Notes under the pieces: model-generated
Databases searched by the model: none
What the model was told of the DNA's origin: nothing
The model's input: only the letters and a program-made list of their open reading frames with translations
In this document: positions 8,007-15,104 of the stretch, piece by piece
Position numbering within the stretch: position 1 is the first letter of the stretch
Layout: each line of letters begins with the position of its first letter
Assembly: GCA_027483995.1 (NCBI GenBank)
Contig: JAIXTK010000190.1
Span: forward strand, 1-33,800
Reading direction: 5' to 3'
From: Acetobacteraceae bacterium
GTDB lineage: Bacteria > Pseudomonadota > Alphaproteobacteria > Acetobacterales > Acetobacteraceae
DNA length: 33,800 nt
Position numbers and translations under genes: made by a program

Positions 8007-8879
8007 CTACCGCGTGCTGTAGGCGCCCACCAGAACATAAGGACCCTGCGCGAGCCGCGCCCTGATCTCCACCAGCGGAACAGGCCGCTCGGAGGCCGCC
8101 GCCACGGCATAGCGGAACGCAAACGGCGCCCCCGGCAACGGCGCGGCGTTGACGAAGGTCACGCAAAACCCGAGCCCATGCAGGGCGCTCACCGCCTTGC
8201 CCAGGGCGGCCGACTGCCCGGGCGCGTCGATCGACAGCACAACCCTGTCCGGCATCTCGGCCAGCGCCGCCGAAGCCGGGCCGATCACCCAGAACAGCGT
8301 GGTGTTGGTCGGATCGTCCTGGATCCCCTCGGCCAGCGCGACCAGCCCGAACAGCGGCATCGCCGCCGGCCCCGCCACCGCCGCCGACGTTCCGTCCCCG
8401 GCCGCCACCTCGCGCGCAGCCGCCGCGGTGGATGCGGTCTCGACCAGCTGAAGGTCCGCGTACTCCCGCCGCAGCACGACGGACGCCTCTTTCAGCGCAT
8501 TCGGATGCGACAGCACGCGCCGAAGGTCCTCGCGCCTTGTCCCCGGCTTCACCAGCAGGTGGGACACGATCGGAAGCTGAACCTCCCCCACCACGCGCCA
8601 TCCGGGATCGCTGGCGCCCAGCAGCGCCGCGTGCGCCGCCGCCGGGAATGCGCTCGTGGTCGCCACGATCGGAAGGATGCCCAGCCTGGCCCGCCCGTTC
8701 GCCACGGCCTCCGCCACCGCGCCCAGGCTGCTCTGGGCGCTGGGCAGGGCATCAATGCCGCGCTGCGCCAGGGCGGCGAGCGCCGCCTGCTCGGAGTAGG
8801 TGCCCCGCGGGCCGAGATAGGCGAGCTCGGCGGGCTGTGCCGGCTCGGTCGTGGCCGCACCGGCGGCTTGCTTCATCAT
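8007..8879 (-). CDS. Degenerate prephenate dehydratase-like protein (PheA paralogue)
   Basis: A 290-residue protein. Start MMKQAAG is the ATG complementary to 8877-8879; the longer track ORF is antisense to the downstream amidohydrolase. It shows the fold signature of prephenate dehydratase: AYLGPRGTYSEQAA (residues 20-33), EVQLPIVSHLL (99-109), LSHPNALKE (123-131) and GIQDDPTNTTLFWVIG (185-200). The C-terminal part (about 212-290) resembles an ACT regulatory domain. Key positions differ from the working enzyme. The ENS segment after the first strand reads VATTS, and the catalytic TRF motif reads TLF, losing the Arg. The ESRP phenylalanine-binding motif of the ACT domain is not recognisable. 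It may be a non-catalytic or altered-function paralogue rather than the enzyme of phenylalanine synthesis. It lies between two copies of a 29-bp direct repeat. Confidence 0.82.
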   Translation of the reverse strand: MMKQAAGAATTEPAQPAELAYLGPRGTYSEQAALAALAQRGIDALPSAQSSLGAVAEAVANGRARLGILPIVATTSAFPAAAHAALLGASDPGWRVVGEVQLPIVSHLLVKPGTRREDLRRVLSHPNALKEASVVLRREYADLQLVETASTAAAAREVAAGDGTSAAVAGPAAMPLFGLVALAEGIQDDPTNTTLFWVIGPASAALAEMPDRVVLSIDAPGQSAALGKAVSALHGLGFCVTFVNAAPLPGAPFAFRYAVAAASERPVPLVEIRARLAQGPYVLVGAYSTR

Positions 8880-8932
8880 GGCAAAGCCGCCTACCCGGCT
8901 CGAAACGCCCCTGTCAATCAATCCTCCTCCGG

Positions 8933-8961
8933 CCCCACGAAGCCGAGCACAGCCGGTAGCC
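8933..8961 (+). repeat. 29-bp direct repeat, copy B (remnant of the GNAT 3' end)
   Basis: CCCCACGAAGCCGAGCACA followed by GCCGGTAGCC, 27/29 identical to 7952-7980. In the matching frame it would read PHEAEHSR and stop, against PHEAEHTW and stop in the acetyltransferase. Similarity ends abruptly on both sides. It lies in the divergent spacer just upstream of the M20 amidohydrolase. Confidence 0.85.
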
Positions 8962-9009
8962 GCGCCCCGCGCCCGGTGGCAGATTGCGCCGCCTGACCCG
9001 GAGCCCCCG

Positions 9010-10182
9010 ATGACCGACACCCTCGCCCTGATCCAACCCCTCGTCCCCGAGCTCACCGCCATCCGCCGCGATATCCATGCCCACCCGGAAATGGGCCTGG
9101 AGGAAACCCGCACCGCCGCCCTGGTGGCGAGCAAGCTGCGCGAATGGGGCGTCGAATACGTGGAAGGCATCGGCAAGACCGGCCTCGTCGCCACCATCCG
9201 CGGCAAGCTCCCCGGCCAGCGCGCCATCGGCCTGCGGGCCGACATGGATGCGCTCGCCATCGTGGAGCAGACCAACGCGCCCCACGCCTCCACCTACCAA
9301 GGCGTGATGCATGCCTGCGGGCATGACGGCCACACCACCATGCTCCTCGGCGCCGCCCGCGCGCTGAAGGAGAACCCGGATTTTGCCGGTACCGTCCACC
9401 TGATCTTCCAGCCCGCCGAGGAAGGCCGCGGCGGCGCGCTCGCCATGCTGGCCGATGGCCTGCTGGAGCGTTTCCCCTGCGACACGCTCTACGGCATGCA
9501 TTGCTCCCCCGGCATGCCCATCGGCCAGTTCGGCATCCGCAAGGGCGCGGCCATGGCCGGCGGCTGCATGTTCCACGTCACCTTCACCGGCAAGGGCGGC
9601 CATGGCGGCGCCACCCCGCATCTCTCGATCGACCTCTCGATCATCCAGGCCCACTTCGTTCTCGGCCTGCAAACCATCGTCGGCCGCAACATCTCCGCCT
9701 TCGACCCTGCCGTGATCAGCGTTGGCCATATCGGCGGCGGCGACCGCCAGTCCGCCAACGTCATGCCCGCCGAAATGACCGTCTCCGGCACCGCACGCCA
9801 CTACAACGACGCCACCAAGGAGATCATCGAGCGCCGCATCACCGAACTCGCCGAAGGCCTGGCCAAGCTGCACGGCGCCGGCGTAACCGTGGACTTCACC
9901 TGGGTCGCGGAACCGCTGGTGAACGCCGATGGCCCCACCGATGTGGCCAAGGCCGCCGCCGCCTCCGTGGTGGGCGAAGCTGCGGTGAACCCCAACATGC
10001 CCGCCACCGGCGGCGGCGAAGACTTCGCCTACATGCTGAAGCAGAAGCAGGGCGCCTTCATCCGCATCGGCAACGGAGCCTCCTCCGGCGTGCATACGCC
10101 CACCTTCGACTTCAACGACGAGGCGATCCCGTATGGGGTGGCGTATTGGGTGGAGCTGGTGAAGCAGGAATTGAAGCTATGA
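9010..10182 (+). CDS. M20 family amidohydrolase (hippuricase / IAA-amino acid hydrolase-like)
   Basis: A 390-residue metallo-amidohydrolase of the M20D type. It hydrolyses N-acyl amino acids or related amides in known members, and the substrate here is not predictable. Visible motifs in order are RRDIHAHPEMGLEE, LRADMDAL, the metal-binding GVMHACGHDGHTTML, FQPAEEGRGGA with the catalytic Glu, the dimerisation-domain motif GKGGHGG, and the C-terminal GGGEDFAYM metal ligand. Length is normal for the family. The ATG at 9010 (MTDTLALIQP) is chosen because the upstream extension to 8851 crosses the divergent spacer and repeat copy B. Its TGA stop lies exactly where the first AT-rich intergenic element begins. 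Confidence 0.95.
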   Translation: MTDTLALIQPLVPELTAIRRDIHAHPEMGLEETRTAALVASKLREWGVEYVEGIGKTGLVATIRGKLPGQRAIGLRADMDALAIVEQTNAPHASTYQGVMHACGHDGHTTMLLGAARALKENPDFAGTVHLIFQPAEEGRGGALAMLADGLLERFPCDTLYGMHCSPGMPIGQFGIRKGAAMAGGCMFHVTFTGKGGHGGATPHLSIDLSIIQAHFVLGLQTIVGRNISAFDPAVISVGHIGGGDRQSANVMPAEMTVSGTARHYNDATKEIIERRITELAEGLAKLHGAGVTVDFTWVAEPLVNADGPTDVAKAAAASVVGEAAVNPNMPATGGGEDFAYMLKQKQGAFIRIGNGASSGVHTPTFDFNDEAIPYGVAYWVELVKQELKL

Positions 10183-10315
10183 AAGAGTCTTCTTTTTTCT
10201 GAAGAAAAAAGAAGCAAAAAAGACTTCATTCGCTTGCACGCGTGCCGGTCACCCAGCACGCGTGCCAGCATACAAAAGTTTTTTGGTTCTTTTTTTCAAA
10301 AAAGAACCTCTTTCC
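10183..10315. repeat. AT-rich intergenic hairpin element, copy 1
   Basis: First of three related elements. The left hairpin is CTTCTTTTTTC-TGAA-GAAAAAAGAAG (about 10190-10214). The right hairpin is GGTTCTTTTTT-TC-AAAAAAGAACC (10285-10308), preceded by AAAAGTTTTTT. The left hairpin is one base pair longer than in copies 2 and 3, with an extra T in one arm and an extra A in the other, so pairing is kept. The core holds GCACGCGTGC twice, a self-palindrome that can also pair with itself. The element lies between convergent genes, the amidohydrolase and the acetamidase-like gene, and could act as a bidirectional terminator. Confidence 0.88.
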
Positions 10316-11222
10316 TGAACCCTGCATTCGCCTTCGGAAACTCCATCCTGGCACTGCTGCCAATGCCGGTCAGACAGAGCTGGTTCACCTTCAGATCCCC
10401 AGCGATCGACAGCAGCGCGAACGCCTCGCTGGCACTGACGCCGAGCTTGGCTTGCATCAACTCCATCATCGACCGCGTGGCGATCTGCGCCGCTTCCTCG
10501 AAGCGCGGTGCCGCGGCGGTGGTGATCCACAGCCGGTCGGTTTCCATCCAGGGCCATTCGGTGGCCGCACCCTTGTCCACGCTCATCCGCAGGTGCACCC
10601 GCCCGCCGATCTCCACCCCGCTGCCGCTGATCTCGCCGTCGCCCATCGTGGCGTGCAGGTCACCGACGTAGAACTGCGCCCCGGGCACGCGCACCGGCAA
10701 ATGGATGCGGGTGCCCACGGCCAGGCGGTTGTTGTCCATGTTGCCGCCGTGCCGGCCGATATAGGCGGTAGCGATCGCCTCCTCTGGCGCGCAGGCCATC
10801 ACCCCGATCATCGGCCGGATCGGCAGGCGTAGGGACCCGAACTCGGCCTGGTTGTCCCGGATGTGCACGATGGTGGTCTCGGTGCGGTTCACCAGCCCGG
10901 TGATCAGCCCGGCATCCGGCTTCACCATCACGAAGCCCTGCTGGTCCAGATCGATGCGCAGCACCTCCACCACCAGCGCATCGCCGGGGGCGGCGCCCTC
11001 GATGCGGATCGGCCCGGTGGCGGGGTTGGTCCTGGGATACCGGTCGGTGAACACCGGCGCCGTCGGCGCCTCGTCCTCCGGCCGCTTCACCTTGCCGGAG
11101 CGCGCATCGTGCGTCTCCACCATCACCTCGCAGGGTGCCTGCACCACCAGCCTGGGCGGGGCATCGGGATCGATCGCGAAGGCAAGCTCGCTACGGTCGA
11201 GGAAGTGGATTGGCGCTGGCAT
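10296..11222 (-). CDS. Acetamidase/formamidase family protein
   Basis: A 308-residue protein of the FmdA/AmdA family, whose known members hydrolyse short amides such as formamide and acetamide to the acid and ammonia. Family landmarks are ATAYIGRHGGNMDNN, the GDLHATMGDGE segment and GGRVHLRMSVDKG, with a C-terminal part LLSIAGDLKVNQLC. The start MPAPIHFLDRSELAF is the first ATG after the divergent spacer. Nitrogen release fits the neighbouring M20 amidohydrolase, but a joint pathway is only inferred. Oddly, the last residues (EVLF) and the TGA stop are encoded within intergenic element copy 1. Confidence 0.9.
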   Translation of the reverse strand: MPAPIHFLDRSELAFAIDPDAPPRLVVQAPCEVMVETHDARSGKVKRPEDEAPTAPVFTDRYPRTNPATGPIRIEGAAPGDALVVEVLRIDLDQQGFVMVKPDAGLITGLVNRTETTIVHIRDNQAEFGSLRLPIRPMIGVMACAPEEAIATAYIGRHGGNMDNNRLAVGTRIHLPVRVPGAQFYVGDLHATMGDGEISGSGVEIGGRVHLRMSVDKGAATEWPWMETDRLWITTAAAPRFEEAAQIATRSMMELMQAKLGVSASEAFALLSIAGDLKVNQLCLTGIGSSARMEFPKANAGFRKEVLF

Positions 11223-11309
11223 GGCCCGGCTCCCGGCAGAGGTATCGGCAAGAGCAGCTTAACCCGAAACGGCGACACTGCCGCGCCCCTTCCGGTACCG
11301 GAGCCGCCC

Positions 11310-12107
11310 ATGCCAGTTCGCCCCTTGCTTGCCGGCGCCCTGCTGGCATCCCTGGCCTGCGCCGTCGTTCAGCCGGCGCAGGCCGCGGCGATCCTGCTAC
11401 AGCACTTCGCCAGCCAGGAGGCTTTCACCGAATACCTCGCCAAGCGCGGCCTGGATGCGGGTGCCGACATCCGCGCCATGGCCCAGGCCCGTGTGGGCGA
11501 CAGCCGCGCCGGCGGCACCTGGGAGCTTGGTTTGTTCGGCGCCGGTGCGGGTGCCGACGACAAGCCCGCCAGTTCGGCCCAGCTGGATTGGATCGCCCAG
11601 CAGGACAAGACCTCCTGGGTGCCATTCACCCTGTCGCGCTTCGGCGAGACGCTGGCCTTCACGATCGGCAGTGCCACCACGGCGCTGGCCTTGCCGAAGG
11701 GCGAGGAGATCTCCGCCCTGGCCTTGTCGGCGCTCGCCGGCACCAAGGACGGTCGGGTGATCCTGCGCGACCTGACGCTCGACGGCGCTACCCTGGACAA
11801 TGCCGACCTCAAGGCGGAGTCCGGCGCGCAGGACACGTCCCTGGTGGAAGGCCTGTCGGGCGACTTCTCGCTGACGGGCGAGGCGCGGATGCGTTGGGAT
11901 GTGCTGCCAAAGGACCCCTCGGCCCTGATGCTGCAGGTCTCCGCCTACACCCTCACCGGCGACGTGCTGTACACCACTGGCGCGCCGGTCACGAACACCG
12001 CGCAGGCGGCAATCCCGGAGCCTGCCAGTGCGCTGGTGCTGCTGGCGGCGTCCCTGGGCCTGATCGGCCATCGCCACATGCGCCGCCGTGGCGCGGGCAG
12101 GGGATGA
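11310..12107 (+). CDS. Exported protein with PEP-CTERM sorting signal
   Basis: A 265-residue protein of unknown function. The N-terminus is a signal peptide, MPVRPLLAGALLASLACAVVQPAQA, with a likely AQA cleavage site. The C-terminus is a PEP-CTERM signal: IPEPASALVLLAASLGLIG followed by the basic HRHMRRR. By established knowledge such tails are processed by an exosortase, and many PEP-CTERM proteins are linked to exopolysaccharide or biofilm. No exosortase gene is in this window. The body is Ala/Gly-rich and probably beta-rich, with no cysteines after the signal peptide. I chose the ATG at 11310 because the longer track ORF runs antisense through the divergent acetamidase-like gene. The spacer to that gene (11223-11309) must carry both promoters. 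Confidence 0.85.
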   Translation: MPVRPLLAGALLASLACAVVQPAQAAAILLQHFASQEAFTEYLAKRGLDAGADIRAMAQARVGDSRAGGTWELGLFGAGAGADDKPASSAQLDWIAQQDKTSWVPFTLSRFGETLAFTIGSATTALALPKGEEISALALSALAGTKDGRVILRDLTLDGATLDNADLKAESGAQDTSLVEGLSGDFSLTGEARMRWDVLPKDPSALMLQVSAYTLTGDVLYTTGAPVTNTAQAAIPEPASALVLLAASLGLIGHRHMRRRGAGRG

Positions 12108-12144
12108 CACCGACAGGAGCAGGAAACATCCGACGGGTCCGGGA

Positions 12145-12219
12145 TGGTAGCGGCGGACGGATTTGAACCGCCGACCAAGGGATTATGATTCCCCTGCTCT
12201 ACCGCTGAGCTACGCCGCC
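12145..12219 (-). tRNA. tRNA-Met (anticodon CAT, elongator type)
   Basis: On the minus strand the acceptor GGCGGCG pairs with the 3' arm CGCCGCT (one G-T wobble), and CCA is encoded. The anticodon stem GGGGA/TCCCT encloses ATCATAA, so the anticodon is CAT. The T arm reads GGCGG-TTCAAAT-CCGTC. Position 1 is G paired with position 72, unlike the C1/A72 mismatch of initiator tRNA. This makes it an elongator tRNA-Met; a tRNA-Ile2 with a lysidine-modified CAT cannot be fully excluded. Length is 75 nt. Confidence 0.93.
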
Positions 12220-12305
12220 ATCCCACCCGTGCGGAGGAGCGGCACATAGACCCGCCCGGCGCGGCCCGTCAACTGCGCAATGTCGCGGCCTGCCACTCAG
12301 CGGCT

Positions 12306-12322
12306 GCCACGCGTCGCGTGGC
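12306..12322. repeat. Small perfect hairpin downstream of mnmA
   Basis: GCCACGC-GTC-GCGTGGC, a 7-bp perfect stem 47 bp beyond the mnmA stop. It has no T-run on the minus-strand side, so its use as a terminator is doubtful. The rest of 12220-12368 shows nothing recognisable. Confidence 0.4.
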
Positions 12323-12368
12323 GCCGAAATGATGCCACCCACCCCTCGGGATCGGCATCAGCCTGCGG

Positions 12369-13427
12369 TCAGGCGGCGCAGATGAAGCCCCCGCCCAGCA
12401 CGCGGTCGCCCTGGTAGAACACGCAGGCCTGCCCTGGCGCGGCCAGCGCCGGCACCGCCAGATGCACCTCGGCCCCCCCGGCGGTGGGCACCACGCGCGC
12501 CGGGCGCAGCGTGTCGCGCGCACGCAGCTTCACGTGGCAATCGAACGCGGCGGGTGCCACCAGCCAGTTCACCTCGCGCAGCTTCACCACCGGGCTGCCG
12601 GCGGTGGGCGCACCCACGACCACCCGGCGGCGCGCGGCATCGAGCCCCACCACCACGCGGCGCGTGCCTTCGTGCTGTGCGGCGGCGCCGAGGCGCTTGG
12701 CCTGGCCAACCGTGTAGCGCGCCACGCCCTCATGCATGCCGATCACCGTGCCGGCTTCGTCGACGATCTCCCCGGGCTGCACCGCATCCGGGCGGAACCT
12801 GGCCACCACCTCGGCATAGCTGCCGGAGGGCACGAAGCAGATATCCTGGCTGTCCGGCTTGCGCGCCACCGGCAGGCCGAGCCTGGCGGCCTCTGCCCGC
12901 ACCGCGTCCTTGTTCGGCATGCCGCCCAGGGGAAACAGGCTGCGGTTAAGCTGCTGCTGCGTGGTGGCGAACAGGAACCAGCTCTGGTCGCGCGCTTCAT
13001 CCACCGCGCGGTGCAGCTCCGCCCCCTGCGCGCCATCGACGCGGCGCACATAATGACCGGTGGCCATCGCCTCCGCGCCCAGGTCGCTGGCCAGGGCGAT
13101 CAGGTCGCCGAACTTCACGCTCTGGTTGCAGCGCACGCAGGGCACCGGGGTTTGCCCGGCGGCGTAGCTGTCGGCGAAATCCTGCATCACCGCGGCGCGG
13201 AACCGTGCCTCGGCATCGATCACGTAATGCGGGATGCCCAGACGATCGGCGACGGAGCCGGCATCGTAGATGTCCTGCCCGGCGCAGCAGGCGCCCTTGC
13301 GGCCGACGGCGGCGCCGTGGTCGTAGAGTTGCAGCGTGACGCCGATCACGTCGTGGCCAGCCTCGGCCATCAGCCCGGCCACCACCGAACTGTCGACGCC
13401 GCCGGACATGGCTACCAGGATGCGCAT
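12369..13427 (-). CDS. mnmA: tRNA-specific 2-thiouridylase MnmA
   Basis: MnmA activates U34 of certain tRNAs (Lys, Glu, Gln) with ATP and inserts sulfur to make 2-thiouridine. The 352-residue protein has the PP-loop SGGVDSS (residues 8-14). The nucleophile C97 is in PVPCVRCN and the second catalytic cysteine C197 in SQDICFVPSG, both in the expected places. The C-terminal part includes ARYTVGQAKRLG and a beta-barrel domain. It is the last gene of the cysteine desulfurase-ferredoxin cluster, which would provide the sulfur. Its start codon lies 9 bp from the edge of intergenic element copy 2. The only Shine-Dalgarno-like sequence, AGGA, straddles that edge, so the element may shape its translation. 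Confidence 0.97.
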   Translation of the reverse strand: MRILVAMSGGVDSSVVAGLMAEAGHDVIGVTLQLYDHGAAVGRKGACCAGQDIYDAGSVADRLGIPHYVIDAEARFRAAVMQDFADSYAAGQTPVPCVRCNQSVKFGDLIALASDLGAEAMATGHYVRRVDGAQGAELHRAVDEARDQSWFLFATTQQQLNRSLFPLGGMPNKDAVRAEAARLGLPVARKPDSQDICFVPSGSYAEVVARFRPDAVQPGEIVDEAGTVIGMHEGVARYTVGQAKRLGAAAQHEGTRRVVVGLDAARRRVVVGAPTAGSPVVKLREVNWLVAPAAFDCHVKLRARDTLRPARVVPTAGGAEVHLAVPALAAPGQACVFYQGDRVLGGGFICAA

Positions 13428-13436
13428 GGGGGGATC

Positions 13437-13575
13437 CTAAGCAAGGATTCTTCTTTTTCTGAAGAAAAAGAAGCAAAAAGACTTTTATTCGTTTGCAGCG
13501 TAACCTGTCGGGAGCCCCCGGCCCAATTCGAAAAGTTTTTTGGTTCTTTTTTTCAAAAAAGAGCCGCTTGCTTAG
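13437..13575. repeat. AT-rich intergenic hairpin element, copy 2, with perfect 9-bp terminal inverted repeats
   Basis: Ends are CTAAGCAAG (13437-13445) and CTTGCTTAG (13567-13575), a perfect inverted repeat. The left hairpin is CTTCTTTTTC-TGAA-GAAAAAGAAG (13450-13473), then GCAAAAAGACTTTT. The right hairpin GGTTCTTTTTTTC...GAGCC spans 13542-13565, with one A-to-G change that leaves a G-T wobble on one strand. The core differs from the other copies and holds its own CGGG-AGCC-CCCG stem. Unlike copies 1 and 3 it lies between two same-strand genes, ferredoxin and mnmA. The TAA stop of the ferredoxin gene is inside its terminal repeat. Confidence 0.9.
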
Positions 13576-13904
13576 CCGGCCAACATGTTCCGACTGCCGG
13601 CCGGCAGCTTCACCACCAGCCCATCCAGCTCATCGCTCATCACGATCTGGCAGCCGAGGCGGGATGTCTTTTCCAGCCCGAAGGCGAGGTCGAGCATGTC
13701 TTCCTCATCCTCGGTTGGGTCGCCGAGCTTCTCAAACCACGCGGCGTCCACGATCACGTGGCAGGTGGAACACGCGAGGGAGCCTTCGCAGGCGCCTTCG
13801 ATATCCACGCCGTGCTTGTGCGCGATCTCCAGCACCGACAGGCCGAGCGGGGCGTCCACCTCGCGCCGGGCGCCGTCGCGATCGATGAAAATCATCTTGG
13901 GCAT
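13572..13904 (-). CDS. fdx: 2Fe-2S ferredoxin, adrenodoxin/ISC type
   Basis: A 110-residue plant/vertebrate-fold ferredoxin of the adrenodoxin group, an electron carrier usually serving iron-sulfur cluster assembly. Cluster ligands are C39, C45, C48 and C85 ([14 protein letters not shown] and SRLGCQI), with the spacing C-x5-C-x2-C-x36-C expected for the group. The acidic partner-binding helix is [13 protein letters not shown]. The start is [11 protein letters not shown] at 13904; the long track ORF upstream is the desulfurase region in another frame. It begins 8 bp after the stop of the IscS-like gene, so they are in one operon. The stop TAA lies within the terminal repeat of intergenic element copy 2. 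Confidence 0.96.
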   Translation of the reverse strand: MPKMIFIDRDGARREVDAPLGLSVLEIAHKHGVDIEGACEGSLACSTCHVIVDAAWFEKLGDPTEDEEDMLDLAFGLEKTSRLGCQIVMSDELDGLVVKLPAGSRNMLAG

Positions 13905-13912
13905 GGGGGGCG

Positions 13913-15094
13913 TCAGGCCTCGGAAGAGTGGGACGGGGAAGCCGCGTGGGCGCGCGCCAGCATGGCGACGGCGGCATCGATATCGGCCGGGGAGGTAAAG
14001 CGTCCGATCCCGATGCGCAAGGTCCGCGCCGCCTGGTCGTCCGACAGGCCGAGCGCCTTCAGCACGTAGGAGGGCTCGACTTCCGCCGAGGAGCAGGCCG
14101 AGCCGGTGGAGACGCACAGCTCGGGCATCGCCGCCAGCATCGCCTGGGCTTGGGCGGCGGGGAAGGTGAGGTTGAGGTTGCCGGGAATGCGGTGCGTGGG
14201 GTCGGCATTGAGGTGAATGCCGGGAATGGCCTGGCCGAGTTCGGCCATCAGCCGGTCGCGCAGGGCGGCGATGCGCTGGTGATCGGCGTCCATCTCGGCA
14301 CGGGCGATGCGGCAGGCCTCGCCGAGGCCGACGATCAGCGGCGCGGGCAGGGTGCCGGAGCGCAGCCCACGCTCCTGCCCGCCGCCGGAGAAGAGCGGGG
14401 CAAGGCGCACGCGCGGGCGGCGGCGGACATAGAGGGCGCCCACGCCCTTGGGGCCGTAGAGCTTGTGGCCGCTGATGGAGAGGAGGTCGATCTTCATCGC
14501 CTCTACATCCAGCGCGATCTTGCCGGCGGCCTGGGCGGCATCGGTGTGGAACTGGGCGCCGGCCGCGTGGGCGAGGGCGGCGAGGGCGGCGATGTCCTGC
14601 ACCACGCCGGTTTCGTTGTTCACCGCCATGACGGTGAGCAACAGGGTGGGCACGGACAGGGCCTCGCGCACGGCATCGGGATCGAGCAGACCGTCGGGGC
14701 GGACGGGCAGCACCACGGGCTCGAACCCCTCGGCCGCGAGGTCGGCCACCGCCTCCAGCACGCATTTATGTTCGGTGGCGGCGGTGATGATGCGCTTTCG
14801 CGGGTCGCCCTGCCCTGCTGCGAAGCGGGCAAGACCCTTGATGGCGATGTTGTTGCTTTCGGTGGCGCCGGAGGTGAGCACGATCTCGCGCGCATCGGCG
14901 CCGATCAGGGCGGCGACATGGGCGCGGGCCGTCTCCACCGCCGCTTCCGCGAAGCGGCCCATGGCGTGCTCGGCGGAATGCGGGTTGCCGAAATGCTCGG
15001 TGAAGAAGGGCAGCATCACCTGCACCACGCGCGGGTCGCATTGCGTGGTGGCCTGGTTGTCCAGGTAGATCGGGCGGTTGGGGCGGTTGTTCAT
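13913..15094 (-). CDS. Cysteine desulfurase, IscS/NifS family (second of a tandem pair)
   Basis: A PLP enzyme that takes sulfur from L-cysteine and holds it as a persulfide for iron-sulfur clusters or tRNA thiolation. The protein has 393 residues starting [17 protein letters not shown]. It has [11 protein letters not shown] (His stacking on PLP), [11 protein letters not shown], the PLP lysine K211 in [12 protein letters not shown], and the catalytic loop VSTGSACSS with C334. RIGIGRFT is the usual C-terminal strand. Length and the long flexible loop fit class I (IscS/NifS). It lies 10 bp after the first desulfurase gene and 8 bp before the ferredoxin gene. I give no symbol because iscS and nifS cannot be separated from sequence alone. 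Confidence 0.95.
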   Translation of the reverse strand: MNNRPNRPIYLDNQATTQCDPRVVQVMLPFFTEHFGNPHSAEHAMGRFAEAAVETARAHVAALIGADAREIVLTSGATESNNIAIKGLARFAAGQGDPRKRIITAATEHKCVLEAVADLAAEGFEPVVLPVRPDGLLDPDAVREALSVPTLLLTVMAVNNETGVVQDIAALAALAHAAGAQFHTDAAQAAGKIALDVEAMKIDLLSISGHKLYGPKGVGALYVRRRPRVRLAPLFSGGGQERGLRSGTLPAPLIVGLGEACRIARAEMDADHQRIAALRDRLMAELGQAIPGIHLNADPTHRIPGNLNLTFPAAQAQAMLAAMPELCVSTGSACSSAEVEPSYVLKALGLSDDQAARTLRIGIGRFTSPADIDAAVAMLARAHAASPSHSSEA

Positions 15095-15104
15095 CGCAAG
15101 GGCC

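Noticed and set aside
12220-12368. Possible small RNA or gene between tRNA-Met and mnmA
   Set aside because: Only one small hairpin, no promoter-like or terminator-like pair, and no ORF with normal codon bias.
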